A stretch of 64,000 nt of DNA from Pseudomonas guariconensis (GTDB lineage: Bacteria > Pseudomonadota > Gammaproteobacteria > Pseudomonadales > Pseudomonadaceae). Of this stretch, positions 25,893 through 37,195 are shown one piece after another. The notes under the pieces were generated by a model. The model saw nothing but the letters and a program-made list of their open reading frames with translations, searched no databases and was not told where the DNA came from. Each line of letters starts with the position of its first letter. The first letter of the stretch is position 1. Location: positions 186,001 through 250,000 of the forward strand of contig NZ_FMYX01000006.1 of assembly GCF_900102675.1 (NCBI RefSeq), given 5' to 3'. The position numbers and the translations under genes were made by a program.

Positions 25893-28800
25893 TCAGGGCC
25901 TGTCACGCAACAACTGCTGTCGCCAGCTCTCATGTTCTGTGGTCGGCGCTTCCAGCAGGAACTCATAACGCCCCGCCACCCGGGTCGCCACCGGCACGCC
26001 ATCGCGGTACAGCAGCCGATTGCCACCCGCCGCGGCCACTTTGTTTCCTGGCAGCAACGTTCCCAGCAGGTTCAGCGGGTCGCAGGCGCTGACCATCACC
26101 CGCTCGCCTTGTGGCGTGCGCTTTCGTACCTGGCGCAGCAAACCGACCGCCTCGGGCAGGGCGAATTGCTCTCCGGCCAGCCCGGCGATGAAGCGTCCAC
26201 CGCGGATCTCCCCGCGTGCCTCCAGGCGATGATAGCAACGCAGCAAATCACGCCAGGGCGGTAGCACGTCGCTTTCACGTTCCAGCAATCGCCAACAGAT
26301 CACCCCGTATCGGCGCAGTAGCGCACGGGCGATGTGTTCCAGGCGCTGCTCTGGTTCCTGCGTCTGGCTGCTTCGGCGCAGCAGTGCCCAGCGCCCGGCG
26401 TGGGCCATGCTGCTCGAAAGCGGCGGATGGCCGCGGCGACTGTTGCGTGAACTGCGCTTGGCTGCGGGAGCGATCAGGCTGCGCAGGCCGGTGAAGCTGT
26501 CCGCACTGATCAGGCCTGCGCCCACCAATTGCTGCAGGGCTGTTTCGAGTTCGCTGGGTAGCAGATGCGTTTCTTGAGCCAGCTCATCGAAGAACAAAGC
26601 ACCTTGTTCTTGGAGTGTCTGATACACACGTTGTGCCCTGGGGCTGAGTGTGTCGGGCGCCGGAGCGGGGGCCAGGCTGCGCCATAGACCGAGGTGCTCG
26701 CGGGGCAACAGTACTAGCGGTGTGCTCGACAGCGTGCTGGCGGAGACGGTCGATGCCAGTCGGCTCCAGGCCCACTGGCCGCTGCGACAGGCATCGTCTA
26801 GCCAGTGCGGGCTGTAGTCCTTGATGCGGGCAGGCAGCAGCTCCGCCTCCCAGGCTCCGGCCGCACTCGGAAAACCTTGCAGTTGATCGAGCACCAAGGC
26901 CACTGCCTGCGGGCCTTGCACGCGCTCGCTGGTCGTCACGTGCTGCCAGTCGAACAGAAAGCGCATGAAATCTTGCAGGGTGACCGGCTCGATCTCCCGG
27001 CGCAGGCGCTTGACCGTGTAGCGATGGATACGCGCGAGCAGATGCCGCTCGCACCACTGCTGGGTGTGCTGGCCAGGGCTGAAATGCCCGCGCAGTACGT
27101 AGCCTTCGACCTCCAGGCGGGCAAGGGCCTGTTCGATATCGCTGCTGGGCAGGCCCAGGGGCGCGGCGATTTGCGCCACGGTCAATGGGCCAAAACCGCT
27201 CAGACGCGAGCGCAGCAGTTCGGTCAGCGCGGTGTCTGGCTCGATCGGGTGGTCGAAGCCTGGCAACAGCTCGAATGCAGGCTCCAGGTGGGCGTGCGGA
27301 TAACACGCCAGCACCAGGTTCTGGCGTTCGCGGGCAAGCCACAGGTTGTGCTCGCCGTGGTGCAGTCGGCAGGCGCGACCGGCGTCTGCCAATTGTCCAA
27401 GAAGGTCAGCCCACGATGCGTTGGCCTGCACCTCGGCCTGGCTGATGGCACCCAGGCTCATCAAGGCTTCGTGCATTTCATCGGCATTGCTTGGTTGCGG
27501 CCAGGCTTCGGCCTGCACGGCGGCGATGGCGTCGATGTCCAGCGCGCCCAGATCGTCGCTGCCCTGGACTTCGTTCCAGCGGCGGTTGAGCACCGCCTGG
27601 GTGCGGCGCTCCTCCAGAGGCGCATCGTCCAAGAAGGTGTAAGGCCGGGCATTGAGGATGGCCGAGGCCAGCGGTGATGGCGCGGGCAGATCGCGGGCAA
27701 GCAGGCGTATCTGCCCGCTTTCCATGCGCCGCAGCAGGGCCAGCCAGCCCTCGCTGTCCATGGCTTCGTGCAGGCAGTCGTCCAAGGTCTGCTGCACCAG
27801 CGGGTGGTCGGGGATCTGCCGCTCGCCCGCGATGTTTTCGAGGCATGCAATCTGGTCGGGGAACACGGCGGCGATCAGGTCTTCGCTTTTCATCCGCTGG
27901 ATCTGCGGCGCCACCTTGCGTCCACCGACATAGCGTGGCAAGGCCAGGGCCACGCCAGCGTTCCAGCGCCAGCGCACGCCGAACAGCGGTGCGTCGAGCA
28001 AGGCCTGGATCAGGATCGGCTCGGCGCTTGTGCTGGACAGATACCGCCAGACATCGTCCAGCGCGAAGCTATGGCTGGTCGACAGCGACAGCACGATGGC
28101 GTCTTCACTGGCCGCGGCCTGCAGTTCGAAGTTGAACGTGCGGCAGAAGCGCTTGCGCAGGGCCAGGCCCCATGCCCGGTTGATACGGCTGCCGTAGGGC
28201 GAATGGATGATCAGTTGGGTGCCGCCGGATTCGTCGAAGAAACGCTCCATGACTAGGGTTTGCTGGGAGGGCAGGGCGCCAAACACCTGCCAGGTGCGGC
28301 CGAGGTAGTCGAGCAGTTGGCTGGCGCAGGCTTCGTCCAGCGCTAAGGCGTCCTGGAGCCAGGCCAACACCGGGGCAAAGTCGCCGCCGCTGGCCTGCAG
28401 GCGTTCATCGATTCGCGCCTGCAGACGGGCAACGGCAGCGGACAGCTCATCGCTGCGCCCCGGTGCTTCACCGAGCCAGAATGGAATGGTCGGGGGCAGG
28501 CCGTGGGCGTCTTCGACCCGTACCCGACCAGGCTCGACCCGCAAGATGCGATAGGACGCGTTGCCTAGCTGGAAGATGTCGCCGGCGATGCTTTCCACCG
28601 CGAAGTCTTCATTGACGCTGCCGATGTTAAGCGACTGCGGCTCGAGCAACACCGCGTAGTCGGCGGTGTCCGGAATGGTCCCGCCACTGGTCAGGGCGGT
28701 CAGCTGGCTGCCCCGGCGTCCGCGCAAGGTGGCGCTGACCGCATCGCGGTGCAGGTAGGCACTGCGTATACCCTGGCGTCCGTTGTAGCCCTCGGCGAGC

Positions 28801-30179
28801 ATGCGCAGCAATGCCTGGTAATGGTCCTGGTCCAGGGCGCTGTAAGGCGTGGCCTGGCGCAGGCAGTCGTAAAGCGCCAGTTCCGACCAAGGCTGGTTGG
28901 CCACTTCAGCGACGATCTGCTGGGCCAATACGTCCAGCGGCGCCTTGGGAATGTGCAGCTCATCGAGCTCGCCGTGATGAATGCTGTCGAGCAAGGCCAC
29001 GCATTCGATCAGATCGTCTCGCGAGGTCGGGAACAGCCGCCCCTTGGGCACCCCTTCCACCTGGTGGCCGGAGCGCCCGACCCGTTGCAGGAAGGCTGAA
29101 ATAGAGCCGGGCGAGGCGATCTGGCATACCAGCTCAACCTCGCCGATGTCGATGCCCAGCTCCAGCGAGGCGGTGGCCACCAGCACCTGCAGCTCGCCCG
29201 CCTTCAGACGCTGTTCGGCGGCGAGGCGGTACTCCTTGGCCAGGCTACCGTGGTGCGCGGCCACTGCAGTCTGACCCAGGCGTTCGCCCAGGTGACGGGT
29301 CAAGCGTTCGGCCAGGCGCCGGGTGTTGACGAAGACCAACGTGGTGCGGTGTTCGCGGGCGAGCGTGGCGATGCGGTCATAGACCAAGTCCCACACATCG
29401 GTGGCCATCACTGCCCCCAGCGGGACCGGTGGCACTTCTATGGCAAGGTCGCGGCGGCGGGCATGGCCGACGTCGACAATGGCGCATGGGCGCTGGTGAC
29501 CGACCAGAAACTGCGCCACTCGCTCCACGGGACGCTGCGTAGCGGACAGGCCGATGCGCCGCAGGGGGCGTCCACACAGCGCTTGCAGGCGCTCCAGGGT
29601 CAAGGCCAGATGGCAGCCGCGCTTGTTGCCGGCCAAGGCGTGGATCTCGTCGACGATGACCGTGTGCACGCTGGCCAGGCCCTCGCGGCCAGAGGCCGAG
29701 CCCAGCAGCACGTAGAGCGACTCGGGGGTGGTCACCAGGATGTGCGGCGCCTGCTTGCGCATGGCGGCGCGTTCCTTTTGCGGGGTGTCGCCGGTACGCA
29801 CTTGGGTGGTGATGCGTGGCGCCTGTAGGCCTTGGTACTGCAATACCTGGCTGATGCCCGCCAGCGGTACGTCCAGGTTGAGACGGATGTCGTTGGACAG
29901 CGCCTTGAGCGGCGATACATAGACCACCTGGGTCTGCGCGGGCAGTTCACCGCCCTGTGCCAGGCCCTGGCAAAACAGCTCATCGAGCACGGCAAGGAAG
30001 GCGCTCAACGTCTTGCCCGAGCCGGTAGGGGCGGCGAGCAGCATCGACTGGCCGCCGTGGATCAGCGGCCAGGCTCGGGCCTGGGCGTCGGTCACGGTGG
30101 CGAAGTGTTGCCGGAACCAAGTGCCGACGGCGGGGTGGAACAGGTCGAGCACCGGATGGTGCTGGGCGGGAAGGTTCAT
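25893..30179 (-). CDS. lhr: Lhr-type ATP-dependent DNA helicase
   Basis: 1428 aa, close to the E. coli Lhr length (about 1538). Superfamily 2 motifs appear in order: Q/I region [17 protein letters not shown], Ia [52 protein letters not shown] and [12 protein letters not shown]. Lhr-specific winged-helix and beta-barrel regions and the long C-terminal extension follow. Lhr proteins unwind DNA and RNA-DNA hybrids with 3'-5' polarity and are linked to DNA repair. ATG 30179 has no strong ribosome site. A 218-base gap separates it from the glutamate synthase-like gene. Confidence 0.93.
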   Translation of the reverse strand: MNLPAQHHPVLDLFHPAVGTWFRQHFATVTDAQARAWPLIHGGQSMLLAAPTGSGKTLSAFLAVLDELFCQGLAQGGELPAQTQVVYVSPLKALSNDIRLNLDVPLAGISQVLQYQGLQAPRITTQVRTGDTPQKERAAMRKQAPHILVTTPESLYVLLGSASGREGLASVHTVIVDEIHALAGNKRGCHLALTLERLQALCGRPLRRIGLSATQRPVERVAQFLVGHQRPCAIVDVGHARRRDLAIEVPPVPLGAVMATDVWDLVYDRIATLAREHRTTLVFVNTRRLAERLTRHLGERLGQTAVAAHHGSLAKEYRLAAEQRLKAGELQVLVATASLELGIDIGEVELVCQIASPGSISAFLQRVGRSGHQVEGVPKGRLFPTSRDDLIECVALLDSIHHGELDELHIPKAPLDVLAQQIVAEVANQPWSELALYDCLRQATPYSALDQDHYQALLRMLAEGYNGRQGIRSAYLHRDAVSATLRGRRGSQLTALTSGGTIPDTADYAVLLEPQSLNIGSVNEDFAVESIAGDIFQLGNASYRILRVEPGRVRVEDAHGLPPTIPFWLGEAPGRSDELSAAVARLQARIDERLQASGGDFAPVLAWLQDALALDEACASQLLDYLGRTWQVFGALPSQQTLVMERFFDESGGTQLIIHSPYGSRINRAWGLALRKRFCRTFNFELQAAASEDAIVLSLSTSHSFALDDVWRYLSSTSAEPILIQALLDAPLFGVRWRWNAGVALALPRYVGGRKVAPQIQRMKSEDLIAAVFPDQIACLENIAGERQIPDHPLVQQTLDDCLHEAMDSEGWLALLRRMESGQIRLLARDLPAPSPLASAILNARPYTFLDDAPLEERRTQAVLNRRWNEVQGSDDLGALDIDAIAAVQAEAWPQPSNADEMHEALMSLGAISQAEVQANASWADLLGQLADAGRACRLHHGEHNLWLARERQNLVLACYPHAHLEPAFELLPGFDHPIEPDTALTELLRSRLSGFGPLTVAQIAAPLGLPSSDIEQALARLEVEGYVLRGHFSPGQHTQQWCERHLLARIHRYTVKRLRREIEPVTLQDFMRFLFDWQHVTTSERVQGPQAVALVLDQLQGFPSAAGAWEAELLPARIKDYSPHWLDDACRSGQWAWSRLASTVSASTLSSTPLVLLPREHLGLWRSLAPAPAPDTLSPRAQRVYQTLQEQGALFFDELAQETHLLPSELETALQQLVGAGLISADSFTGLRSLIAPAAKRSSRNSRRGHPPLSSSMAHAGRWALLRRSSQTQEPEQRLEHIARALLRRYGVICWRLLERESDVLPPWRDLLRCYHRLEARGEIRGGRFIAGLAGEQFALPEAVGLLRQVRKRTPQGERVMVSACDPLNLLGTLLPGNKVAAAGGNRLLYRDGVPVATRVAGRYEFLLEAPTTEHESWRQQLLRDRP

Positions 30180-30303
30180 GTGTCGTTTATGGAGGGTGAG
30201 GCGGCCATTGGCAAGGGGCCGTTCGTCATGAACTTAGCGGTTCCTTGTCCATACCCTGCGCCCGTGTGATCCTTGCTGCCTTTTTACCTGTAAGCGAGTT
30301 CCC

Positions 30304-30717
30304 ATGTCCCAGATCATCCGCATCGCCGCCGCCCTGCTGATCGACCCGCAAGGTCGTACCCTGCTCGTACGCAAGCGCGGCACCCAGGCCTTCATGCAGC
30401 CTGGTGGCAAGATCGATGCCGGTGAGTCGCCCCAAGCGGCGCTGGTGCGTGAGCTGCATGAGGAGTTGGGGCTGCGGCTGGACCCCGCACAAGCGGTCTA
30501 TCTGGGTCAGTTCAGCGCACCGGCTGCCAACGAGCCAGGCTTCGAAGTCCTGGCCGAGCTGTTTCGGGTCGACAGCGCCGAGGACGTCGCCCCGGCGGCA
30601 GAAATAGAAGAAGTGGTCTGGCTGGCCGCTGACCAGATCACGGATCTAGAGTTGGCGCCCCTGACCCGCGACCTGATCCTGCCGCTCTACCGCCAGGCGG
30701 TCAGCGCACCGCGCTGA
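30304..30717 (+). CDS. NUDIX hydrolase
   Basis: 137 aa. A complete Nudix box GGKIDAGESPQAALVRELHEELGL lies at about residues 36-59, with the metal-binding REL-EE Glu residues intact. The family cleaves nucleoside diphosphates linked to another moiety; the substrate is not predictable here. The 3' end overlaps the end of the convergent metR by 17 bases (30701-30717), so the two messages are antisense at their ends. Confidence 0.92.
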   Translation: MSQIIRIAAALLIDPQGRTLLVRKRGTQAFMQPGGKIDAGESPQAALVRELHEELGLRLDPAQAVYLGQFSAPAANEPGFEVLAELFRVDSAEDVAPAAEIEEVVWLAADQITDLELAPLTRDLILPLYRQAVSAPR

Positions 30718-31618
30718 CACCATCGAGGGTAGAGAAGGACGTGTCCTTGGCCGTCAGCAGGAAGTCGCGCATGTAAGGCGCATCGAGCATGTCGGTGCGC
30801 ACTGCCGCGTGCAGGGTGGCGAACAGGCCCTTCTCACCCAGGCGTTTGCCTTTCACATAGCCGCGCGAGCTGTATTCGTGCAGTGCCCAGTGCGGGATAC
30901 CGCACACACCACGGCCACTGGCCACCAATTGCATCATCATCACCGTCAGCTCCGAGGTGCGCACCGCGGCGGGCTCGATGTCGGCCGGTTCCAGAAAACG
31001 GGTGAAGATGTCCAGGCGATCGCGCTCCACGGGATAGGTGATCAAGGTCTGGTCGAGCAAGTCCTGGGGCACGATGTAGGGCTTGTTGGCCAACGGATGC
31101 TGGTTGGCGACCGCGAGCATGGCTTCGTAGGTAAACAGCGGCACGTAGGTGATCCCTGGCAGATCCACAGGGTCGGAAGTCACCACCAGGTCCAGGTCGC
31201 CGCGGGCCAAGGCTGGCAGTGGGGCGAAGGCAAAGCCTGAAGCCAGGTCCAGCTCCACCTCAGGCCACGCATCGCGGAACTGGTCGATGGTCGGCATCAG
31301 CCATTGAAAACAGCTGTGGCACTCGATGGCCATGTGCAGGCGGCCTGCGGTACCACCGGCCAGCCGGGCGATGTCTCGTTCGGCGCCGCGCAGCAGGGGC
31401 AGGGTGGCATCGGCCAGTTGCAGCAGGCGAAGGCCCGCGCTGGTGAAGCGGATCGGTTTGGTCTTGCGCACGAACAGTGCCATTCCCAAGCGTTCTTCCA
31501 GCTCCTTGAATTGGTGTGATAGGGCCGACTGGGTCAGGTGCAGGCGTTCGGCGGCCTCTACCAGGCTGTCGGCTTCGCGCAGGGCATGAAGAGTTTTCAG
31601 GTGACGGATTTCCAGCAC
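30701..31618 (-). CDS. metR: MetR, LysR-type regulator of methionine biosynthesis
   Basis: 305 aa. The N-terminal helix-turn-helix LEIRHLKTLHALREADSLVEAAERLHLTQSALSHQFKELEERLG is the typical MetR signature. The effector domain begins near residue 90 (GRLHMAIECHSCFQWLMP), where homocysteine binds. I prefer the GTG start at 31618 because it has GGAG 6 bases upstream and gives the usual M-LEIRHLKTL start; the ATG at 31639 would add seven residues but has no ribosome site. No met gene is adjacent, so targets are elsewhere. Confidence 0.92.
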   Translation of the reverse strand: MLEIRHLKTLHALREADSLVEAAERLHLTQSALSHQFKELEERLGMALFVRKTKPIRFTSAGLRLLQLADATLPLLRGAERDIARLAGGTAGRLHMAIECHSCFQWLMPTIDQFRDAWPEVELDLASGFAFAPLPALARGDLDLVVTSDPVDLPGITYVPLFTYEAMLAVANQHPLANKPYIVPQDLLDQTLITYPVERDRLDIFTRFLEPADIEPAAVRTSELTVMMMQLVASGRGVCGIPHWALHEYSSRGYVKGKRLGEKGLFATLHAAVRTDMLDAPYMRDFLLTAKDTSFSTLDGVSAVR

Positions 31619-31732
31619 GGCGGCTCCGAGGGCATTCATGGGGATAACAACGAGTGTTGTTGAGTTTCCCTCATGTTGAGCGCGTTGTCGACGCGGGAAA
31701 AAGAAGGGCACCTGAACAGGTGCCCACAATAG

Positions 31733-34700
31733 CTAGAAGTGCGGTGAGAGGTGTTTCTGAGCCTGGGCACGACTCAGGTCGCCGCGCCAGATGGCCTCTA
31801 CATGGCTGATTTGCCATTCCCGGCCCAGATAGCGTTGGGCCGGTGTCTTCAGGTGCGCCTTGACGAAGTCGTCGAACGCAGGTGTTGACTTGTTGAAATG
31901 CACATGGGCGTACCACAGAACCTTGGTCAGGTCCTGGCGCTTATCGATCACTTTGAATTCCTGCAGGAAGTCTCGACGTCCATCGGGTAGCCGCTTGAGC
32001 TCGACCAAGGCGCCCACTTTCTCGATCTTCACGACATCCTGCTCAACCAGGTAGTCGAGCTGCGCACCCTTGGGCTCCTGAGTCTTCACGATCTGTTCGA
32101 TACGCAGGGTCCGGCCGCGTTCGACAAGACGCTCGGAAGCCTCGCGTAGGCGGGGCAACGAAGGGTCGTTGGAATCGAGCTGGGTGATCCGGCTGACAAT
32201 ATCATCAAGGTCTGCTGCCTTGAACTGCATCAGGTCTTGCAGGCTTGCCCCGTCCATGTCCTGTGCCGCGTACTGCTCGATCTGACGCTTGAAGGCCTCT
32301 AGCGCGCCGAGCTGGCGATTCGCTTCAGCCTGCAGTTCCTTGAGGGTTGCCTTGCGTAAGTGCCTCAGGTCGGTGGGGGCCGGGTTGGTGAGGACGAACT
32401 TGCCGGAGGCGTCCTGTCGATAGGTTTCTGTGCGGCCGTTCGCGCCTGTGACGTGGTAGGTGTTGGCCTGTTGCCGGTCACGGGTGCCGATCAGGTAATC
32501 GTCCTGCACGGTTTCGAATACCCGTGGTTGGTTGGGTCCCTGAGCGGGGCGTTGTGGTTGCTGGTGGGGATCTGGCTGCTTGGCGGCCTCCTGCAGCTTT
32601 CTGGCATAGGGCATATAGGCATCGAGCTTGGCTTCCAGGCGTTTGACTCGGGAAAGGTCCAAGTAGTCGGTGTAGCTGAGCTTCCAGTACCTCAAACTGC
32701 TTTTGAATTGCCCTATCAGGTCGATCGATCTGGTGACGATGACGCGGCGTTGACGGTTGCTGGCCTGCACATTAGGCAGTTCATGCAGAAGATAGAGGGC
32801 ACGATCCAGATCCGCTTGTGGCGCTGCCATCAGAACGCGGAGATTGAACCAGCCGCCATCGGGGGAATGTACGGGTTTGAGCAACAGGTCTTGCAGTTGG
32901 GAGATCTCCATGTAGTCCAGAACAGGGTCTGTCAGCCTCTGCATACCGGCATCTATGGTGGCGATATTCTTATGACGCGGCTGGGTGTTCGTGATTGCAT
33001 TACGCCATGTGCGTAGCGTTTGTATGTGTTGGCGAAACTCGTCCAGTTCTGCCAGCGCCTTGACACGCTGGGTGCTCATTTGTTGGCGAATGGCCAAGTA
33101 CTCCTGGAGTTTGACCTGGAACAGCGAGCTCTCCATTTCAGGACGCAGCTCAAACGCTTTTGCGTGGCTCGCCTGCCTGAGATTGCCCAGTTCGTCCAGT
33201 ATTTCCAGGTAGCGCAACTGACTGACCTGTATCAGTCGGTAGTGGCCGTCAACGATCATTATTGCCGCCTCATTCGCGTCAGCCGTGCTATTGGCTCTGA
33301 CGCGCCCGGACGATACTTCTTCCAGACTCAGGCAGTCCGCATGGAGGCGTTTGGCCTCCTTGATGCACGCTTTGAGCTCGGCGATCAGATCGGTATCGCG
33401 GAAATGTACCGATAGCGAAGGCTCCATACGATGCTTGAGCGCTTCAGCCCTAGCTTGCAACAAGTTCCACTCGCGCGGAATGCTCTCGCGAAGGCGGTTA
33501 TGCAGCCGGTAGGCCCGGTCGCGCCACCAGCGAGGCAGTTGTTCTCTGATGAAGGCGGGCCATATGGGGTCCAGTGTGTCGGCAAGATGGCCCAATGCCT
33601 GACCACCGCCTGCGCCTCCACCCAGGCGGTGGACGCCGTACAGGGCAAAGTGCGTGTTCCAGTTATCCGTGTCATCAAGCGCGATTGCCCGTTTGAATGC
33701 GCTGCCGGTGTCGCCGGTCAGTTCCCAGGTATGACTGGTCTCGTCCCACCGTACCTTGTACTGGTGGCCCTGCACCACGATGTAGTTGCCTTGGGAATGA
33801 CGGTAAATGCCTCGGTAACGGCCCTCATTGGCCGGAGAGAGTCCTACCAGGGAGACGGGTTCGCTGACCCGATAAGCGGCCAGTCCGGCAAACGGTTCCG
33901 GCCTGGGGGGTGGCAGGTGGGGCGATGTTGCGCCTGCTGTCGACAATCGTCCTAGTTGGTATCGCCTGGCTGAACGGCGCAGCGCGGGGGCGCGGATGTC
34001 CACGCCACTGCCCAGCACATCCATGGCGACATCGATCAGGCTGGCCAGTACATTCTCGATGGCATCGAGCACATTGCCTGTCTGGCCATCGGCCAGGGCT
34101 CTAACCAGTTCCGCAGAAGCGTCGTACAGATCATAAAGACTTACCGGTAAGCCCAGGACGGGGATCAAGCCCAATGCGATCTTGAAGCCCAGCAGCAGTT
34201 TTCCAGCTTGCGCGGCGAGGTTTTCGATATGCAGGTCAAGGTTGCTTCGTGAGGTATCGCGATGTGCCTGAAGCAGTTGCCCCATATGGGTATCGAGCTG
34301 CAACTGAGCAAGCGATTGGGTTGCGGGCCACTCGGCGCCAATGCCGATAATGCCGTTGAAACGATGTTGATGGGCCTGATTCAGCCGCGAATGGTGAGCT
34401 CTTGAATTTCCCCCCAGGGCCCGGCTGACTAGATAGTCGCGCTCGCGTGCGTCCACGCTGCCCTCGAACAGGCTGAGCCGTGCCGACTCCAGATCCGGAT
34501 ACTGGCGTAGTGGCGCGACGGGATGGTCTGGTCGGTACAAGAGCGTGGTCTTGTGGATGCGGTCCTCGATGAACGTGATGCCTCCAAGGGTGGTGGGCTG
34601 GTCGGAGGTGTCCTTGCCTCCACTTGTCAGCCGTGCAGCCAGCAGGCGCAGGTCGAATCCGTTGGCCTGCAGGTCGGCTTTGCTGCGTGAGTCGATCACT

Positions 34701-37195
34701 TGAGCGAACATGGCGTGGCTGGTGCTGTCCAGGTGACCGCTGGTGTGAAACAGCAGATTTTGCAGCTTGAGTATCAAGCGGTGGGGCTCGATCAGGCATT
34801 CGCGTCGGTAGGCCTGCTCGAAGTCGCTTTCATCATTGCCCCTAAAGGCATGGATGATCGCCGCCTCGTATTGCTTTGCAACGTCCAGCTCGTTGGCCAG
34901 CGTGCGCAGATAGGCGGCATCGAGCTGGCCTTGCAAGCGCTGGCGCAGGTCGTCATCGGCCGGCGTGACCTTCACATTCACAAAGCGCAGCCGGTCCTGC
35001 ATCGCGTCATCGATGTGCTGCAGCAGGGCAGTTTCAAGGGTGAGCGTGACACGTTCGGTACTGGGCTTGAGTGTGGATTTGACCGGCGTCCCGGGGGCTC
35101 CGCTGCCGGCGACCAAGTCTTTGCCGCTATTGGCTGTACTGACAGGCACGTCGAGTTCGATGTATTGGTCGACGAAGCCCTGGACGTCCTGCTTTAGACG
35201 TTTGTTGATCAGATTCCGGCAGAACTGTGTCCGCTCTGGCAGGTCGCGACGAATCAGGGACTGGGCCTTGCGCAACGCCGTGAGGTAGTCATGGATGAGC
35301 GTGCGCAGGGGCTGGCGTTCGTTGGCGGGTACTTTTTCCAGGCTATCGAGTGCAATACCTGCTTGGGTAATGACGTCTTGCTGCCGTTTGTGTAGAAGCA
35401 GAGCTGTTTCGCGCGCGGCGTGACGCGGCACTTGCAGACGAAGGGCAAGTGACTCTCGCAGTTGCGGCAATTGTGCAGGCATCGCGTCCAGGCCAAGACG
35501 CTCCTGCAGAGCGTCCTTTTCCTTGCGGCAGGCGGCCAGCACGCCATCGAGCGTGTGGCCGAGCGCATTCTCCGACAGTGAGGACAGACGCACAGGCAAA
35601 CCCGCTTTCAGGCAAATCTCGAGCTGGCGTTGTCCTTCGCATCGCAACAGCCCGCCGTGTTCACCTAGCCAATACAACAGCAACGTCTGGGTACCATCGG
35701 TTGCGTCCAGTGCCGCCTGGACTGTGATGACCAGCGCACCGTGCAGAATGTCGGCCGGCGTTCCGTCAGTGGGCTCGCTCGTTTCGTGCAGCAGTTCGAT
35801 CTGGGCGGCCACCGCTTCGGTATCTGTTTCGGTATCTGCTTCGGTACCTGTCTCGGTGCAGACCGACTCCACCCACGCCAGATGCTGGTCGTCGAGCAGC
35901 CCCAGCGCATGTTGGAACTGTGCATGGGCAAGCAGTCCATCGCGATGAGCCTCGATCAGTGGTGTGCTGGCGGTCACAGGCTGGGCGTCCGAATGCCATT
36001 TGGCCGATGAGATCACTTGGGTAATCAATATTTGGGCCGAGTTCCTGGCTTTGGCCAAGGCGTCTTGATGCCGTTGGCACGCTTCGACTTCGCTGGCGGA
36101 GAGTGCCTCCAGCAGCGTGAGCTGTTTGTCGATCAATGCTTTGCGCAGGGTGGGGGCAAGGTCCAACCCTAGGTTGCCGAAGTCGAACAGGGTGGGCTGG
36201 GTATCCTCCGGGTCGTGTGGGTAGTCGTCATCGGGCGCTTGGGCGAACACCGGGCTGTTACGCCAGCTTTGTTCCAGTTCGTCGGCGCCGGCCAGGCTGG
36301 TGGCAGCATCGGTTTCAAGGTCCGGACCTACCCCCGTTTTCAGTGTGTCCAGCAGGTCGGCTTCGAGCTGGTCGAGCAGCGCGGTGAAGCCCAGGCCGAT
36401 GCCGTCCACGGCGGTGTAGGTGATCGTTTCTTGGCCCATAGAGGCCAGATGGGTCTCAAGCGCTTCACGCGTGGCGTAGCCCGTGAAGGCCGTTGTCTGG
36501 TCCGGCGAGTAGAGCACCTGGGGTGCTTGGCCTTCGAGGCTGATGACCAAGGCGCCGGGTTGGCTCGAGGGCACTTCGAGCTGCACCTTTTTCTGGTTGT
36601 GGATCAACCACTCTGGATTTTCCAGCAGGCCGATCACCGGCGCTCGATACTCGACGTCCAAGGTGCCTTGATCCAGCACGATATCCAGCGTGGCGAGGAA
36701 ATGTGCTCGGTATTGCTGGCGGGCGAACTCACGCCGGCTCAAGGTCGTCCCTTCGGCGCGCGCGTCCCAATACGCCTGCCAGCGCTTGCTCACCGCCGTT
36801 GACAGGTCAAACGCGGCGAGGCGGGCATACAGTTCGTTCGGGCGTAGCTGGGTCAGCTGGCGATTGGCGTCGGATTTGCCCTTCACCTTGGCCTTGGTGT
36901 TCAGGTCCTGGGGTGGTGTCCGATGTTGATCGGCGAACACGCACAGTTGGGTCAGGTTGACGAACTGGTTATCGGACTCCAGCACCAGGCCGGTATGTTC
37001 CGGATCGCTGGCGAGTGCGCTTTGCAGCACGTCATTGACCGATTGGCGAACGCCAGGCGCAAGGCTCAGCAGACGGTTGAAGGTCTGGCGTGCCTGGCGC
37101 CACTGTGCAAGGGCACGGCGAGTCGACGGGGTATCGGCTAACAGGGCACGCGAGTCATCGTGAGGGGGCAGGTAAAATGTCGTCGTAACGGTCAT
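31733..37195 (-). CDS. very large toxin-like protein with DUF6543 (dermonecrotic toxin-type) N-terminus
   Basis: 1820 aa from the ATG at 37195 (GGA ribosome site). It has no classical signal peptide. The N-terminal 400 residues (PNELYARLAAFDLSTAVSKRW, then ARQQYRAHFLATLDIVLDQG) resemble the DUF6543/dermonecrotic-toxin domain found in large Pseudomonas proteins. A hydrophobic stretch at about 1000-1060 (LLLGFKIALGLIPVLGLPVSLYD) could insert in a membrane. A GRYRGIYRHSQGNYIVVQGHQYKVRWD motif near 1121-1150 recurs in this protein class. The C-terminal 300 residues (DYLIGTRDRQQANTYHV, FLQEFKVIDKRQD, VLWYAHVHF) match no activity I know. An acidic TETD repeat lies near residue 446. It is probably a secreted or injected effector. 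Delivery route and target are not visible. Confidence 0.72.
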   Translation of the reverse strand: MTVTTTFYLPPHDDSRALLADTPSTRRALAQWRQARQTFNRLLSLAPGVRQSVNDVLQSALASDPEHTGLVLESDNQFVNLTQLCVFADQHRTPPQDLNTKAKVKGKSDANRQLTQLRPNELYARLAAFDLSTAVSKRWQAYWDARAEGTTLSRREFARQQYRAHFLATLDIVLDQGTLDVEYRAPVIGLLENPEWLIHNQKKVQLEVPSSQPGALVISLEGQAPQVLYSPDQTTAFTGYATREALETHLASMGQETITYTAVDGIGLGFTALLDQLEADLLDTLKTGVGPDLETDAATSLAGADELEQSWRNSPVFAQAPDDDYPHDPEDTQPTLFDFGNLGLDLAPTLRKALIDKQLTLLEALSASEVEACQRHQDALAKARNSAQILITQVISSAKWHSDAQPVTASTPLIEAHRDGLLAHAQFQHALGLLDDQHLAWVESVCTETGTEADTETDTEAVAAQIELLHETSEPTDGTPADILHGALVITVQAALDATDGTQTLLLYWLGEHGGLLRCEGQRQLEICLKAGLPVRLSSLSENALGHTLDGVLAACRKEKDALQERLGLDAMPAQLPQLRESLALRLQVPRHAARETALLLHKRQQDVITQAGIALDSLEKVPANERQPLRTLIHDYLTALRKAQSLIRRDLPERTQFCRNLINKRLKQDVQGFVDQYIELDVPVSTANSGKDLVAGSGAPGTPVKSTLKPSTERVTLTLETALLQHIDDAMQDRLRFVNVKVTPADDDLRQRLQGQLDAAYLRTLANELDVAKQYEAAIIHAFRGNDESDFEQAYRRECLIEPHRLILKLQNLLFHTSGHLDSTSHAMFAQVIDSRSKADLQANGFDLRLLAARLTSGGKDTSDQPTTLGGITFIEDRIHKTTLLYRPDHPVAPLRQYPDLESARLSLFEGSVDARERDYLVSRALGGNSRAHHSRLNQAHQHRFNGIIGIGAEWPATQSLAQLQLDTHMGQLLQAHRDTSRSNLDLHIENLAAQAGKLLLGFKIALGLIPVLGLPVSLYDLYDASAELVRALADGQTGNVLDAIENVLASLIDVAMDVLGSGVDIRAPALRRSARRYQLGRLSTAGATSPHLPPPRPEPFAGLAAYRVSEPVSLVGLSPANEGRYRGIYRHSQGNYIVVQGHQYKVRWDETSHTWELTGDTGSAFKRAIALDDTDNWNTHFALYGVHRLGGGAGGGQALGHLADTLDPIWPAFIREQLPRWWRDRAYRLHNRLRESIPREWNLLQARAEALKHRMEPSLSVHFRDTDLIAELKACIKEAKRLHADCLSLEEVSSGRVRANSTADANEAAIMIVDGHYRLIQVSQLRYLEILDELGNLRQASHAKAFELRPEMESSLFQVKLQEYLAIRQQMSTQRVKALAELDEFRQHIQTLRTWRNAITNTQPRHKNIATIDAGMQRLTDPVLDYMEISQLQDLLLKPVHSPDGGWFNLRVLMAAPQADLDRALYLLHELPNVQASNRQRRVIVTRSIDLIGQFKSSLRYWKLSYTDYLDLSRVKRLEAKLDAYMPYARKLQEAAKQPDPHQQPQRPAQGPNQPRVFETVQDDYLIGTRDRQQANTYHVTGANGRTETYRQDASGKFVLTNPAPTDLRHLRKATLKELQAEANRQLGALEAFKRQIEQYAAQDMDGASLQDLMQFKAADLDDIVSRITQLDSNDPSLPRLREASERLVERGRTLRIEQIVKTQEPKGAQLDYLVEQDVVKIEKVGALVELKRLPDGRRDFLQEFKVIDKRQDLTKVLWYAHVHFNKSTPAFDDFVKAHLKTPAQRYLGREWQISHVEAIWRGDLSRAQAQKHLSPHF
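35816..35857 (-). repeat. in-frame 12-bp tandem repeat inside the large DUF6543 protein
   Basis: TTCGGTATCTGT, TTCGGTATCTGC and TTCGGTACCTGT follow each other (35816-35851), with a fourth half copy. They encode a repeated acidic Thr-Glu-x-Asp/Gly tetrapeptide. The unit is a multiple of three, so copy-number change would alter length without breaking the frame. Confidence 0.75.
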
